Shown here: piece by piece, positions 18,076 to 27,097 of the stretch | How the letters are laid out: each line of letters opens with the position of its first letter | Numbering within the stretch: the stretch's first letter is position 1 | DNA from: Paraburkholderia heleia NBRC 101817 | GTDB lineage: Bacteria > Pseudomonadota > Gammaproteobacteria > Burkholderiales > Burkholderiaceae | Length of the DNA stretch: 64,000 nt | NCBI RefSeq assembly: GCF_000739775.1 | Contig: NZ_BBJH01000008.1 | Span: 1-64,000, forward strand | Direction: 5' to 3' | Made by a program: the position numbers and the translations under genes | Notes under the pieces: generated by a model | Database searches by the model: none | Told to the model about the DNA's origin: nothing | The model's input: the letters and a program-made list of their open reading frames with translations, nothing else

Positions 18076-18317
18076 GATGGCAGGTTCCGCGGCAGGTTCG
18101 ATGCGGCCTCAATCGACGCATCGTGGATGCCTGGCATGATACTCCGGGCGATGCGATGCGATGCACTGCGCGACGAGCGCATCCCGCGCCGCGGCCAGTC
18201 ATACGCTGGGCCGCTTAAGGTATCGTTTTACATGGCTTGGTGTCCGGCTTGCGCAGGTTGGCTTACAACGTGCGAAAGTCAGGACCATCCCAAAACCCAC
18301 TGAACGGAGTCACCGCG

Positions 18318-19202
18318 ATGACCACCTCCACCGCCGCACGCCGCGCCGCTTTCCGCGCCAAAGTCAACGAACGCCGCGGCCTGCTCGTGCCGGGCGCCTT
18401 CAACGCCATGAGCGCCCGCGTGATCGAGGACGCCGGCTTCGAAGCGCTCTACCTTACGGGCGCGGGCGTCACCAACATGTCGTTCGGCCTGCCCGATCTC
18501 GGTTTCATCGGTTTGAGCGACATTGCCGAGCACACGGCGCGCGTGCGCGACGCGGTCAACCTGCCGCTCATCGTCGACGCCGACACGGGCTTCGGCAACG
18601 CGCTCAACGTGCGCCAGACCGTGCGCACGCTCGAGCGCAGCGGCGCCGACGCGATCCAGTTCGAAGACCAGGTGATGCCGAAGAAGTGCGGCCACTTCGC
18701 CAACAAGGAGGTGATTGGCGCGGGCGAGATGGTGGGCAAGATCCGCGCGGCGGTGGACGCGCGCGAAGACGGCAACCTGCTCATCATGGCGCGCACCGAC
18801 GCGGCCGCCGTGCACGGCATCGAAGACGCGATCGCGCGCGGCCACGCGTTCATCGAGGCGGGCGCGGACATTCTCTTTATCGAAGCCACGGAAAAGCTCG
18901 AAGACATCGAACGCCTGCCCAGGCTTATCGACGCGCCGCAGCTCATCAACATCGTGATTGGCGGCAAGACGCCGGTGCAGTCGCGTGAAGCGCTGGCGGG
19001 CCTTGGCTACGCACTGGTGCTGTACGCGAACGCGGCGCTGCAGGGCGCGGTGGTCGGCATGCAGCGCGCACTTGGGCAGTTGCGCGCAAACGGCCGCCTG
19101 GACGAAGACCCGACGATCGTCGCGCCGTTCGCCGAGCGCCAGCGTCTCGTGAACAAGCCGCTCTTTGACCGGCTCGATAGCGAGTACGCGCCGAAGGACT
19201 GA
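18318..19202 (+). CDS. Isocitrate lyase/PEP-mutase family protein (oxaloacetate decarboxylase or dimethylmalate lyase-like)
   Basis: 294 residues of the isocitrate lyase/PEP mutase TIM barrel. Features are the LVPGAFNAMSARV start (23-35), the metal-binding VDADTGFG (86-93), FEDQVMPKKCGH with the catalytic KKCGH loop (122-126) and IMARTDA. The Cys-containing loop indicates a C-C bond lyase or decarboxylase rather than the phosphonate mutase. True prpB is usually beside prpC; neither is here. GGAG precedes the ATG at 18318; the in-frame extension upstream is not conserved in style. Confidence 0.8.
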   Translation: MTTSTAARRAAFRAKVNERRGLLVPGAFNAMSARVIEDAGFEALYLTGAGVTNMSFGLPDLGFIGLSDIAEHTARVRDAVNLPLIVDADTGFGNALNVRQTVRTLERSGADAIQFEDQVMPKKCGHFANKEVIGAGEMVGKIRAAVDAREDGNLLIMARTDAAAVHGIEDAIARGHAFIEAGADILFIEATEKLEDIERLPRLIDAPQLINIVIGGKTPVQSREALAGLGYALVLYANAALQGAVVGMQRALGQLRANGRLDEDPTIVAPFAERQRLVNKPLFDRLDSEYAPKD

Positions 19203-19250
19203 ACGACGCCCCCCGGCCGCGGGCGCCCGGCAAGTTCCGTGTGATGCGAG

Positions 19251-20228
19251 TCAATCGGGGCGGCGTCTCACGAAACGCTGCTCCGTGACTTTCGTGCCCC
19301 ATTGGTCGCCTTCGAACGCTTGCGCGAGCTGGAAGCCGAACGACTCGTACAGATGCCGCGCGGCGTCGAGGCCTTTGAAGGTCCACAGGTAAGTCTCGGC
19401 GTAGGACGCATCGACGAACTGCATCGCGTTTGTCATCAACTGCCTGCCGATGCCGGTGCCGCGCAGCGAGTCGTCCACGATGAACCAGCGCAGGTGGGCG
19501 ACGCCCGCGTTGCCGCTTTCGTTCCCGTCGATGGCAAGCGAAGCCAGTACGCGATCGCGCTCCATCGCGAGCCAGAGCGCCTTGCCAACGGCTGGCAAGG
19601 CGCCGGCGAATTCGGCGAGTTCCGTCGCTACCTTCTTCTCGAAGTAAGCGCCGAAGCCCCAGTTCGCCGCGTAGAACCGGGCGTGCAGGCTCGCAATGTC
19701 GCCAATGCAGCCGGGCCGGTAGCCCTCGACGATCTGCACCCCCGCCGCCGGCGCGGTTGCGCCGGTCTCGTTGGGGTTGTCGTGCGCGAGCGCGTCGGCG
19801 TAGAGCGCGAGCGCGCGCACGAGCGCCTGCTGGTCGGCGGGCACGAGTCTGCGCAGCGCATTCGAAACCTGGTCCGTGGCGAAGCGGTCGATCTTCGCGC
19901 GCAGCTTCTGGCCGGCCGCGCTCAGGGTCAGTTCGGCGGAGCGCGCGTCGTCGGCGGTCTTGCGTTTGACGAGCCCGGCCGCCTCGAGCCGCGCGACCTG
20001 CCGGCTCGTGTTCGACTTGTCGAGCCGCAGGACGTCGCCCAGCGCCCTCGCATTGATGCCCGGCCGCGCACCGATCTCGATGATGGCGTGCACGGCGGAC
20101 GGGGCGAGGTCGCTGTCGGCGAGCGTCGCGCGCATGAAGCCCAGTTCGCGCACCAGTCGCCGCGAAAACTCGCGCAGTTCGAGGATGGTCGTCTCGCGGG
20201 GCTGCGCGGGCACGTCGACAAAATCCAT
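19251..20228 (-). CDS. MarR-type regulator fused to a GNAT acetyltransferase
   Basis: 325 residues. Residues 1-150 form a MarR winged helix (LRLDKSNTSRQVARLEAAGLVKRK, then DDARSAELTLSAAG). Residues 165-325 form a GNAT N-acetyltransferase (LRWFIVDDSLRGTGIGRQLM is the acetyl-CoA loop; ETYLWTFKGLDAARHLYESFGF). MarR-GNAT fusions are a recognised architecture; the effector and acetylated target are unknown. The start at 20228 lies just downstream of a 47-bp perfect palindrome, which argues for autoregulation. Divergent from kup. Confidence 0.88.
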   Translation of the reverse strand: MDFVDVPAQPRETTILELREFSRRLVRELGFMRATLADSDLAPSAVHAIIEIGARPGINARALGDVLRLDKSNTSRQVARLEAAGLVKRKTADDARSAELTLSAAGQKLRAKIDRFATDQVSNALRRLVPADQQALVRALALYADALAHDNPNETGATAPAAGVQIVEGYRPGCIGDIASLHARFYAANWGFGAYFEKKVATELAEFAGALPAVGKALWLAMERDRVLASLAIDGNESGNAGVAHLRWFIVDDSLRGTGIGRQLMTNAMQFVDASYAETYLWTFKGLDAARHLYESFGFQLAQAFEGDQWGTKVTEQRFVRRRPD

Positions 20229-20244
20229 GATGGTCTCCGTTATG

Positions 20245-20291
20245 ATATTCCGTTCTAATGGTTGCGACTCGCAACCATTAGAACGGAATAT
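20245..20291. promoter_or_regulatory. 47-bp perfect palindrome (MarR-GNAT operator candidate)
   Basis: Two 23-bp arms (20245-20267 and 20269-20291) pair without a mismatch around a single central base. The inner core is GGTTGCGA-C-TCGCAACC and the arms contain TTCCGTTCTAATGG. It lies 17 bp upstream of the MarR-GNAT start and between that gene and kup. Symmetry of this length suggests two stacked dimer sites. Confidence 0.8.
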
Positions 20292-20419
20292 AGGCGCGCC
20301 CGGCAGGGAACGCAAGCTCGCAACGCAGCCGCGAAATTGCCGTTCGACCCTTGACTCGCCTGGGCTCAAGAGGAACGCCAATTGCGAGAAGGCAGAGCCT
20401 CCACGAACGCCGCGCGGCC

Positions 20420-22354
20420 ATGCTTCAGGAACGCCTCAATCCGCTCAGAAACGCACCGGGAAAGAAGCCGCGCAAGCCGGCCGACGACGCCGGCCAGCGC
20501 GCGCTGATGCTCGGCGCGCTCGGCGTGGTCTTCGGCGACATCGGCACGAGCCCGATCTACGCGCTGCGCGAAGCCGTCCAGACGGCGCATTCCACGGCGC
20601 AGCCCGTGATGATGGGTGTGCTCTCCATGATCCTGTGGGCGGTGCTGATCGTCGTGGTGCTCAAGTACGCCTGCTTCGTCATGCGCGCCGACAACGAAGG
20701 CGAGGGCGGCATCGTCGCGCTCACTGCGCTCGTGCGCGCCGGGTTCGCGAAGGCGGGGCGTCCCGCGCCGCGTCTGCTCGTGCTCGCGGGGCTCGTCGGC
20801 GCGGCGATGTTCTATGGCGACTCGATGATCACCCCCGCCATTTCAGTGCTCTCCGCAGTAGAAGGCCTCAAGGAGATCAATCCTGCGTTCGACAGCGCCG
20901 TGCTGCCGGTTTCACTGGCGATTCTCGTGGCGCTCTTCCTGTTCCAGTCACGCGGCAGCGCCGTCGTCGGCCGCACGTTCGGTCCCGTCATGGCGCTCTG
21001 GTTTTTGAGCCTCGGCGCGGCGGGCGTGTATCACATCGTGCTTTATCCGGCGATTCTCGCCGCGGCGTCGCCGGTCTGGGCCGTGCGGCTCGCGCTCGCG
21101 CATCCGGGGCTCGCGTTTGGCGTGCTCGCCGCAGTGATTCTTGCACTGACGGGCGCGGAGGCGCTCTACGCCGACATCGGCCACTTCGGCACGCGCTCGA
21201 TTCGCGTCGCGTTCTTTTGCGTCGTGCTGCCCGCAATCGTCGCGGGCTATTTCGGCCAGGCCGCAACCGTGCTGTTCGAGCCGGGCGGCGCCGGCCAGCC
21301 GTTCTTTCACTCAGTGCCGCATTGGGCGCTCGTTCCAGCGGTCGGCATCGCCATGCTGGCCACCATCATTGCCTCACAGGCGGTGATTTCGGGCGCGTTT
21401 TCGATGACGAGCCAGGCCATCGAGCTGGGCTTCCTGCCGCGCATGCGCACGATCGAAACCTCGAGCACGCGGCACGGGCAGATTTACGTTCCGACAGTCA
21501 ACGCGGGATTGCTGGTGGCCGTGGTGTTTCTTGTGCTGTTCTTTCGCAGCTCCGAGCGGCTCACGTCCGCGTATGGCCTCGCTGTGGCGATGACGATGGT
21601 GACCACGTCGCTGCAGATGCTGTCCGTGTGCCGCGAAGTATGGGGCTGGCCGCGCATCGCCACATGGCTCGCGTGCGTGCCGCTGCTGATAGTGGACGGC
21701 ATGCTGCTCGCCGCGAACCTGCCGAAAATTCCCACGGGCGGCTGGTTTCCGGTGTCCGTGGGCGCGTTGCTGTTCATCACGATGAGCACCTGGAACCGGG
21801 GCCGCGAACTGGAGGCGCGCCATGCGGCACGCGGCGAGCCGGTGGACGCCTTTCTACGCGGCATCTGCGCCGCCGAGCCGAAGCTGCCCCGTGTTCCCGG
21901 CACGGCCGTGTACCCGGGCAACGCACCCGGCATGACGCCCGCCGCGCTCGTGAGCAACGTGCGTCACAATCACGTCCTGCATCGTACGGTGATCGTATTC
22001 GCCAACGTTTCGGAGTCCGCACCACAGGCGGACGATGAAACGCGCATTGAAGCGCGCGATCTCGGTGCGGGCTGCTGGGAGATCGTCGCGCATCACGGCT
22101 TTGTCGAGCGGCCCGATCTGCCACGCCTTTTGACCATCCTGCAGGGCCGGCTGGGCGACTGGCGTTTCGACCCGCAACAAACCACGTTCTATCTGCCGCG
22201 CGACGAGGTACTGCGTGAGCACGCCCGGCAGGACGTGAGCCGCTGGCGCGCGCGGCTCTTCGCGTTCATGTCGTATCACTGTACCTCGAGCGCCGAGTAC
22301 TACGGTCTGGCTCCCGCGCATGTGGTCGAGCTAGGCGTGCAGGTGGCGCTATGA
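20420..22354 (+). CDS. kup: KUP-family potassium transporter
   Basis: 644 residues, low- to moderate-affinity K+ uptake with protons across the inner membrane. Family hallmarks are GALGVVFGDIGTSPIYALREA near residue 37, DNEGEGGIVALTAL (about 90-103), GDSMITPAISVLSAVEGL and about 12 membrane segments, then a cytoplasmic C-terminal domain. The start is uncertain: ATG 20420 gives a family-like length, but an in-frame ATG at 20351 exists and neither has a strong ribosome site. It is transcribed away from the MarR-GNAT gene and may share its palindromic operator. It converges with the DJ-1 gene 21 bp later. Confidence 0.93.
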   Translation: MLQERLNPLRNAPGKKPRKPADDAGQRALMLGALGVVFGDIGTSPIYALREAVQTAHSTAQPVMMGVLSMILWAVLIVVVLKYACFVMRADNEGEGGIVALTALVRAGFAKAGRPAPRLLVLAGLVGAAMFYGDSMITPAISVLSAVEGLKEINPAFDSAVLPVSLAILVALFLFQSRGSAVVGRTFGPVMALWFLSLGAAGVYHIVLYPAILAAASPVWAVRLALAHPGLAFGVLAAVILALTGAEALYADIGHFGTRSIRVAFFCVVLPAIVAGYFGQAATVLFEPGGAGQPFFHSVPHWALVPAVGIAMLATIIASQAVISGAFSMTSQAIELGFLPRMRTIETSSTRHGQIYVPTVNAGLLVAVVFLVLFFRSSERLTSAYGLAVAMTMVTTSLQMLSVCREVWGWPRIATWLACVPLLIVDGMLLAANLPKIPTGGWFPVSVGALLFITMSTWNRGRELEARHAARGEPVDAFLRGICAAEPKLPRVPGTAVYPGNAPGMTPAALVSNVRHNHVLHRTVIVFANVSESAPQADDETRIEARDLGAGCWEIVAHHGFVERPDLPRLLTILQGRLGDWRFDPQQTTFYLPRDEVLREHARQDVSRWRARLFAFMSYHCTSSAEYYGLAPAHVVELGVQVAL

Positions 22355-22375
22355 GCATGACGTCGGCCAGCGTTG

Positions 22376-22930
22376 TCATGCCGTGCCCGCCTCCGCCGAA
22401 AGCGTGGAGATGATTTCCGCGTTGAAGGCGGGTAGATCGTCGGGCTTGCGGCTCGTGATGAAGTTGCCGTCGTGGACCATGGTCTCGTCCACCCACTTGC
22501 CACCCGCGTTGCGGATATCGTCCTGCAGCGTGGGCCAGCTCGTCATGGTGTGCCCCTTGACGATCCCGGCCGAGACCGGCAGCCAACCGCCATGGCAGAT
22601 CACGGCAATCGTCTTGTGTGCGTCGTTAGCCGCGCGCACGAACGCCTGGGCTTCCGGAATCAGGCGGATGGCGTCTGAGTTCACCACCCCGCCGGGCAAC
22701 ACGACCGCGTCGTAGTCGTCTGCCTTCGCGCTGCCGAAAGTGCGGTCCACCTTGATCTTGCTGCCCTTGTCGACGTGACGAAAGCCCTGGATTTCACCGC
22801 TTTTCTGCGAGATCACGTCCACCTGCGCCCCCGCTTCCTTTAAGGCGCGGCGCGGTTCGGTAAGTTCGACTTCCTCGAATCCGTCCATGGCAAGGATTGC
22901 GACCTTGCAGTTGTCGAGCATGTTGGCCAT
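22376..22930 (-). CDS. DJ-1/PfpI-family protein (type 1 glutamine amidotransferase-like)
   Basis: 184 residues. VAILAMDGFEEVELTEPRRAL at the start and AVICHGGWLPV around Cys113 carry the nucleophile elbow of PfpI/YajL/HchA-type proteins. The family includes glyoxalase/deglycase-type repair enzymes and proteases. AGGAGG precedes the ATG at 22930, fixing the start; the in-frame region upstream is Pro-rich and non-coding. Cytoplasmic. Divergent from the Gly-rich secreted protein gene. Confidence 0.88.
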   Translation of the reverse strand: MANMLDNCKVAILAMDGFEEVELTEPRRALKEAGAQVDVISQKSGEIQGFRHVDKGSKIKVDRTFGSAKADDYDAVVLPGGVVNSDAIRLIPEAQAFVRAANDAHKTIAVICHGGWLPVSAGIVKGHTMTSWPTLQDDIRNAGGKWVDETMVHDGNFITSRKPDDLPAFNAEIISTLSAEAGTA

Positions 22931-23132
22931 TGCGATTTCCTCCTCGGTTGAAACTGTTCTCAACCGCAGCAAGACGGATGCCGCGCGGCGCGGGCAATGC
23001 GAATCGACGCAATCGGTGCGCAGCCGGGTTCGATTCGGCGGTGGCATGGCGCTTGCGAAACAGGAGACAAGCGTGGCACCACCGGTTCGCCACGCAGCAG
23101 TTCCATCCACAACCCTCATCAAGGAGAGCGAA

Positions 23133-23510
23133 ATGAATGGATCGATCAAGCAACTGCTGGCTGGGGTCGTAATCGCAACGTGTTCTGCTGCCGCGCTCGC
23201 GCAGGGCGCGGGCGGGGGAGCCGGTGGCGCCGGCGGCGGCAGCAATGGCATCGGTGCAGGCGGCGGCACGACGGGCGCGGCGGGCATCAACACGGCGCGC
23301 CCGCCGGGCAGCACTGCGGGCACCCGTTATGAGAACAGCGGCTACGGCGCACCCGGCACTACCGCGACGGGCGGGGGCCAGGGAACGGGAACTGGCGCGG
23401 CGCCCGCGCCGGCGCCGGGAACCCGCCAGACCATGCCGTATAACAACAATGGTTACGGCAATGGCGGGATGAGCACACAGCCTGACGGCGGCTCGCAGGG
23501 GAGCCAGTAA
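23133..23510 (+). CDS. Secreted glycine-rich protein
   Basis: 125 residues: a signal peptide (1-23, cleaved after ALA in SAAALAQG), then low-complexity Gly/Ala/Thr/Ser-rich sequence with repeated GGG, and an Asn/Gly/Tyr/Gln-rich end. No catalytic motif. AAGGAGAGCGAA lies before the ATG. A stable terminator follows. Its function is unknown; low-complexity exported proteins of this kind are common in Burkholderiaceae. Confidence 0.75.
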   Translation: MNGSIKQLLAGVVIATCSAAALAQGAGGGAGGAGGGSNGIGAGGGTTGAAGINTARPPGSTAGTRYENSGYGAPGTTATGGGQGTGTGAAPAPAPGTRQTMPYNNNGYGNGGMSTQPDGGSQGSQ

Positions 23511-23579
23511 GGACGGGGTGCGTAGTTAAACTAACTATCGTACAAGAAGCGGGAACAAGAAACGGGGATGTAGCGCGAA

Positions 23580-23616
23580 GGGCGGGCGACGCACACTGCG
23601 TTCGCCCGCCCTTTTT
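23580..23616 (+). terminator. Rho-independent terminator after the Gly-rich gene
   Basis: Arms GGGCGGGCGA (23580-23589) and TCGCCCGCCC (23602-23611) pair over 10 bp. The loop itself can close with CGCA/TGCG, and TTTTTC follows. Confidence 0.88.
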
Positions 23617-23699
23617 CAAGGCCGCATTTTTTTCAATCGACTGGTCACTCAAGACCGGCGTTTCTTTGGCCGCTCTCATCAGCGGTGCGGTGGCGGCGT

Positions 23700-24890
23700 T
23701 CATGCACGGTCATGGCTGAGAAAGCGTTCGACGAGGCGCGTCCAGAACGCAGCGCCGATGGTCAGGTTCTCGTCGTTGAAGTCATAGCGCGCGTTGTGCA
23801 GCATCGGCCGGCCCTCGCCATTGCCAAGGCGTATGAAACAACCGGGGCGCTGCTGCAGGTAGTACGCGAAGTCCTCGCTGCCGGCGATCGGCGGGAACGG
23901 TGCGATGACGTGTTCCGGCCCGACCAGTTCCTCGGCGACCTGACGCGCGAACCCGGTTTCGGCTTCGCTGTTGATCAGCACCGGATAGCCGCGGATGAAT
24001 TCGATGTCCACCGTTGCGCCGTAGCTTTGCGCTTGTGCCTGCACGAGCGCGCGGATGCGCGCCTCGAGTGTCGCGCGCACCTCGGGCGAGAACGAGCGCA
24101 CGCTCATTTCCAGCACGGCGTCTTCGGGAATGACGTTCGGCGCATGGCCAGAACGGAACGCGCCGACGGTCACGACCGCGGCTTCGTTGGGATCGACGTT
24201 GCGCGCCACCACCGACTGCAGGGCCATCACGATGCTGCTGCCCACGAGCACCGGGTCGACGGCCAGATGCGGGCGCGCCGCATGGCCGCCCTTGCCGTGA
24301 ACGCGCAGCTTGACAGTGTCGCACGCGGCCATGAGCGGGCCGGCGCGAAAGCCGAACGTGCCGATGGGCATGCCCGGATGGTTGTGCAGTCCGAAGATGG
24401 CTTCGCAGGGGAAACGCTCGAACAGGCCGTCGGCGATCATGCGCTCGGCGCCGCTGTCCGAACCGGCTTCCTCGGCGGGCTGGAAGATCAGATGGACGGT
24501 GCCGTCGAAATGGCGCGTTCTGGCGAGCTGGCGCGCTGCGCCGAGCAGCACGGTGGTATGGCCGTCGTGGCCGCACGCGTGCATCTTGCCCGGGTGGACG
24601 CTTGCGTAGTCGAGGCCGGTCAGCTCCTGGATCGGCAGGGCGTCCATGTCGGCGCGCACGCCTACGGTGCGCGTGCTCGTGCCCGCCTTGAGCGACGCCA
24701 CGACGCCGTGCCCGCCCACGTTGCGCGTGACTTCGTAGCCCCAGGACTCGAGCTTCCCGGCGACGAAGCGCGACGTGTCGGCTTCCTCGTACGACAGCTC
24801 GGGGTGCTGGTGGAGGTGATGACGAATTTCGTCGAGTTCCGATCGGGCTTCGGCCAGATCGGCGACTTTGCAGTAGCGGCGCTCGCTCAC
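23700..24890 (-). CDS. M20-family amidohydrolase (hippurate/aminoacylase-like)
   Basis: 396 residues. Metal-binding and catalytic motifs of the M20D group are present: GVRADMDALPIQE, MHACGHDGHT (two metal ligands), FQPAEEAGSDSGAERMI (Glu pair), GLHNHPGMPIG and GSEDFAYY. It hydrolyses N-acyl amino acids or similar amides in the cytoplasm. The start is a GTG at 24890 with GGAG upstream. It lies beyond the GntR gene on the same strand, 110 bp away, and could belong to the same regulon as the sgaA operon. Confidence 0.87.
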   Translation of the reverse strand: MSERRYCKVADLAEARSELDEIRHHLHQHPELSYEEADTSRFVAGKLESWGYEVTRNVGGHGVVASLKAGTSTRTVGVRADMDALPIQELTGLDYASVHPGKMHACGHDGHTTVLLGAARQLARTRHFDGTVHLIFQPAEEAGSDSGAERMIADGLFERFPCEAIFGLHNHPGMPIGTFGFRAGPLMAACDTVKLRVHGKGGHAARPHLAVDPVLVGSSIVMALQSVVARNVDPNEAAVVTVGAFRSGHAPNVIPEDAVLEMSVRSFSPEVRATLEARIRALVQAQAQSYGATVDIEFIRGYPVLINSEAETGFARQVAEELVGPEHVIAPFPPIAGSEDFAYYLQQRPGCFIRLGNGEGRPMLHNARYDFNDENLTIGAAFWTRLVERFLSHDRA

Positions 24891-25000
24891 GAGGGGCTCC
24901 TTTATTGGAACAGGTTTGCGCGCAAGCCAGGGACCGGGTATGGCATCGACGAAAAACTCGACCCATGAAGGTGGCCGAAAGACGTGGCGCGCGCAACGAA

Positions 25001-25717
25001 TCAGTTGCCGGTGTCCTGTGCCGGCGGCGTGTCCCCGATCCTCAACACCGCGTCGCGTTTGGCGAGCAAATGCTGCCGCAGGATGGCCGCGAGCCGCTTG
25101 CCGTCGCGCGCGTCGAGCGCCTCCAGCATCTCGCCATGCTCACGGATCGCACGGTCCCACTTGGCGGTTTCGAAGTTCGAGCGAAACCGCAGCGCCTGCA
25201 AACGGCGATTCACCGCGATATACGTCTGCCGCAGCGCCGAATTGCGCGCCGCTTCGTTGATCTTGTCGTGAATCGCCTGATTGCGGCTGTAGTAGCCGGC
25301 CAGATCGTTCTGTGCGCGGCAGGCGAGCATGGCGTAGTGCAGCGCCTTGATCTCGGCGATTTCGGTCGCGGTGATCCGTTCGCACGCCAGTTCGCCTGAA
25401 AACGCTTCGAGCCCGCTCATGAGTTCGAAGGTCTCGCGCAGTTCCGCCTCCGACATCTTCGAGACCGAGGCGCCGCGATTCGGCGAAATCTCGATCAGCC
25501 CTTCGGACGCGAGCACCTTCAACGCCTCGCGCAGCGGCGTGCGCGAAATGCCCAGGGTTTCGCACAGCTCGCGTTCGTTGAGCTTGCGCCCGGCCTCGAG
25601 CACGCCTTCCACGATGAACCGTCGCAGATGGTCGACGACGGTGTCATGAAGTTGCTGACGCGGAATGGGCGGCAGTTCCGGGCTGATCGCAGAGGGGTTC
25701 AGGTTCGGGTTTTGCAT
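25001..25717 (-). CDS. GntR-family regulator, FadR/FCD subfamily
   Basis: 238 residues. An N-terminal winged helix (about 20-85; LNERELCETLGISRTPLREAL) precedes an all-helical FCD ligand domain (about 95-225) with metal-type Asp/His positions (HDKINEAARN). It most likely represses the divergent sgaA operon in response to an organic acid. Its own start codon lies inside a TTTTGCATGCAAAA palindrome, and a near-identical copy lies in front of sgaA, which supports autoregulation and control of the divergent operon. Confidence 0.9.
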   Translation of the reverse strand: MQNPNLNPSAISPELPPIPRQQLHDTVVDHLRRFIVEGVLEAGRKLNERELCETLGISRTPLREALKVLASEGLIEISPNRGASVSKMSEAELRETFELMSGLEAFSGELACERITATEIAEIKALHYAMLACRAQNDLAGYYSRNQAIHDKINEAARNSALRQTYIAVNRRLQALRFRSNFETAKWDRAIREHGEMLEALDARDGKRLAAILRQHLLAKRDAVLRIGDTPPAQDTGN

Positions 25718-25723
25718 GCAAAA
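25710..25723. promoter_or_regulatory. GntR operator candidate 1 (at the gntR start)
   Basis: A perfect 14-bp palindrome TTTTGCATGCAAAA overlaps the GntR start codon (25715-25717). It differs at one base from the site in front of sgaA. Confidence 0.65.
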
Positions 25724-25846
25724 GGCATTTCCATCGATTTCCAGCGAATTCTAGCCCAAGGACAGGACCCCAAAGAAGTGAGTCGGGATTGGGGTAAACC
25801 ACGTCAGAATTGTCTGTCTACCTATGAGCTGGCTGGATTATAGTTT

Positions 25847-25867
25847 TTTGAATGCAAAATTCAAAAC
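25847..25867. promoter_or_regulatory. GntR operator candidate 2 (sgaA promoter)
   Basis: TTTTGAATGCAAAA (25847-25860) matches site 1 at 13 of 14 positions and extends into a larger inverted repeat TTTTGAAT-N5-ATTCAAAA. It sits directly behind a -10-like TATAGT (25840-25845), so it would cover the transcription start, the classic position for repression. sgaA starts at 25880. Confidence 0.7.
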
Positions 25868-25879
25868 AGGAGCGATTGC

Positions 25880-27097
25880 ATGTTGAAGCTCGATTTCCAT
25901 CCCGCCGGCCGCCACTTCCTGCAGATTCCGGGCCCGAGCCCGGTACCGGATCGCATCCTGCGCGCGATGAGCTATCCGACCATCGACCATCGCGGCCCGG
26001 AGTTCGCCGTGCTCGGACTCAAGGTGCTGGAAGGCATCAAGAAGATCTTCAAGACGCAGCAGCCGGTGGTGATCTACCCGGCCTCCGGCACGGGCGCGTG
26101 GGAAGCCGCGCTCACTAACACGCTGAGTCCCGGCGACACGGTGCTGATGTTTGAGACGGGCCATTTCGCGACGTTGTGGAAGCAGATGGCCGAGCGTCTT
26201 GGCCTGAAGCCTGAGTTTCTCGGCCTGCCCGGCATCGAAGGCTGGCGGCGCGGCGTGCAGGCCGACATGATCGAAAAGCGTTTGCGCGAGGACGCGCAGC
26301 ACGCCATCAAGGCGGTTTGCGTGGTGCATAACGAGACCTCGACCGGCGTGACTTCGGACATCGCTGCGGTGCGCCGCGCGCTCGACGCCGCGGGTCACCC
26401 GGCGCTGCTGCTCGTCGACACGATTTCCGGTCTCGCCAGCGCCGACTATCGCCACGACGAATGGGGCGTGGACGTGACCGTGTCGGGCTCGCAGAAGGGT
26501 CTCATGCTGCCGCCTGGCATCAGCTTCAACGCCGTGTCGGCGAAGGCGCTGGCCGCGAGCGAGCACGCAAGGCTGCCGCGCAGCTTCTGGGGCTGGGCTG
26601 AGATCATCGAGATGAACAAGAGCGGGTACTGGCCGTACACGCCCAACACGAACCTGCTCTACGGTCTTTCCGAAGCGCTCGACATGCTGCAGGACGAAGG
26701 GCTCGACAACGTGTTCGCGCGGCACCGGCGGCTAGGCGAGGCGTGCCGGCGCGCGGTGCGCGCGTGGGGGCTCGAGATCCAGTGCGCCGATCCCGCCGTC
26801 TACAGCCCCGTGCTCACGGGCGTGATGACGCCCGAAGGCGTGGATGCGGATGCGGTGCGCAAGATCATTTACGAGCGCTTCGATCTTTCGCTCGGGACGG
26901 GCCTCGGCAAGGTCAAGGGGCGCATGTTCCGCATCGGGCATCTGGGCGACTGCAACGACCTCACGCTGCTGGCGGCATTGGCCGGCTGCGAGATGGGCCT
27001 GCGCATCGCGGGCGTGCCCTTGAAGGACAGCGGCTTGCCCGCCGCGATGGACTATCTCGCGGCGCAACCCAACGTGGTGTCGCTGAAAGCCGCCTGA
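25880..27097 (+). CDS. sgaA: Serine-glyoxylate aminotransferase
   Basis: 405 residues of the class V (SGAT/AGAT) PLP enzymes. It starts FHPAGRHFLQIPGPSPVPDRILRAM, contains YPASGTGAWEAALTNTLSPGD, VDTISGLAS (Asp180) and the PLP lysine in SGSQKG (Lys206). It converts glyoxylate plus serine to glycine plus hydroxypyruvate, as in the methylotroph serine cycle and glyoxylate disposal. AGGAG precedes the ATG. First gene of an operon with an MFS carrier and a GlcD/GlcF-like oxidase, which could supply glyoxylate. Confidence 0.93.
   Translation: MLKLDFHPAGRHFLQIPGPSPVPDRILRAMSYPTIDHRGPEFAVLGLKVLEGIKKIFKTQQPVVIYPASGTGAWEAALTNTLSPGDTVLMFETGHFATLWKQMAERLGLKPEFLGLPGIEGWRRGVQADMIEKRLREDAQHAIKAVCVVHNETSTGVTSDIAAVRRALDAAGHPALLLVDTISGLASADYRHDEWGVDVTVSGSQKGLMLPPGISFNAVSAKALAASEHARLPRSFWGWAEIIEMNKSGYWPYTPNTNLLYGLSEALDMLQDEGLDNVFARHRRLGEACRRAVRAWGLEIQCADPAVYSPVLTGVMTPEGVDADAVRKIIYERFDLSLGTGLGKVKGRMFRIGHLGDCNDLTLLAALAGCEMGLRIAGVPLKDSGLPAAMDYLAAQPNVVSLKAA

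Noticed and set aside
23700..24968. Long plus-strand frame opposite the M20 amidohydrolase
   Set aside because: Antisense shadow of an enzyme with complete metal-binding motifs.
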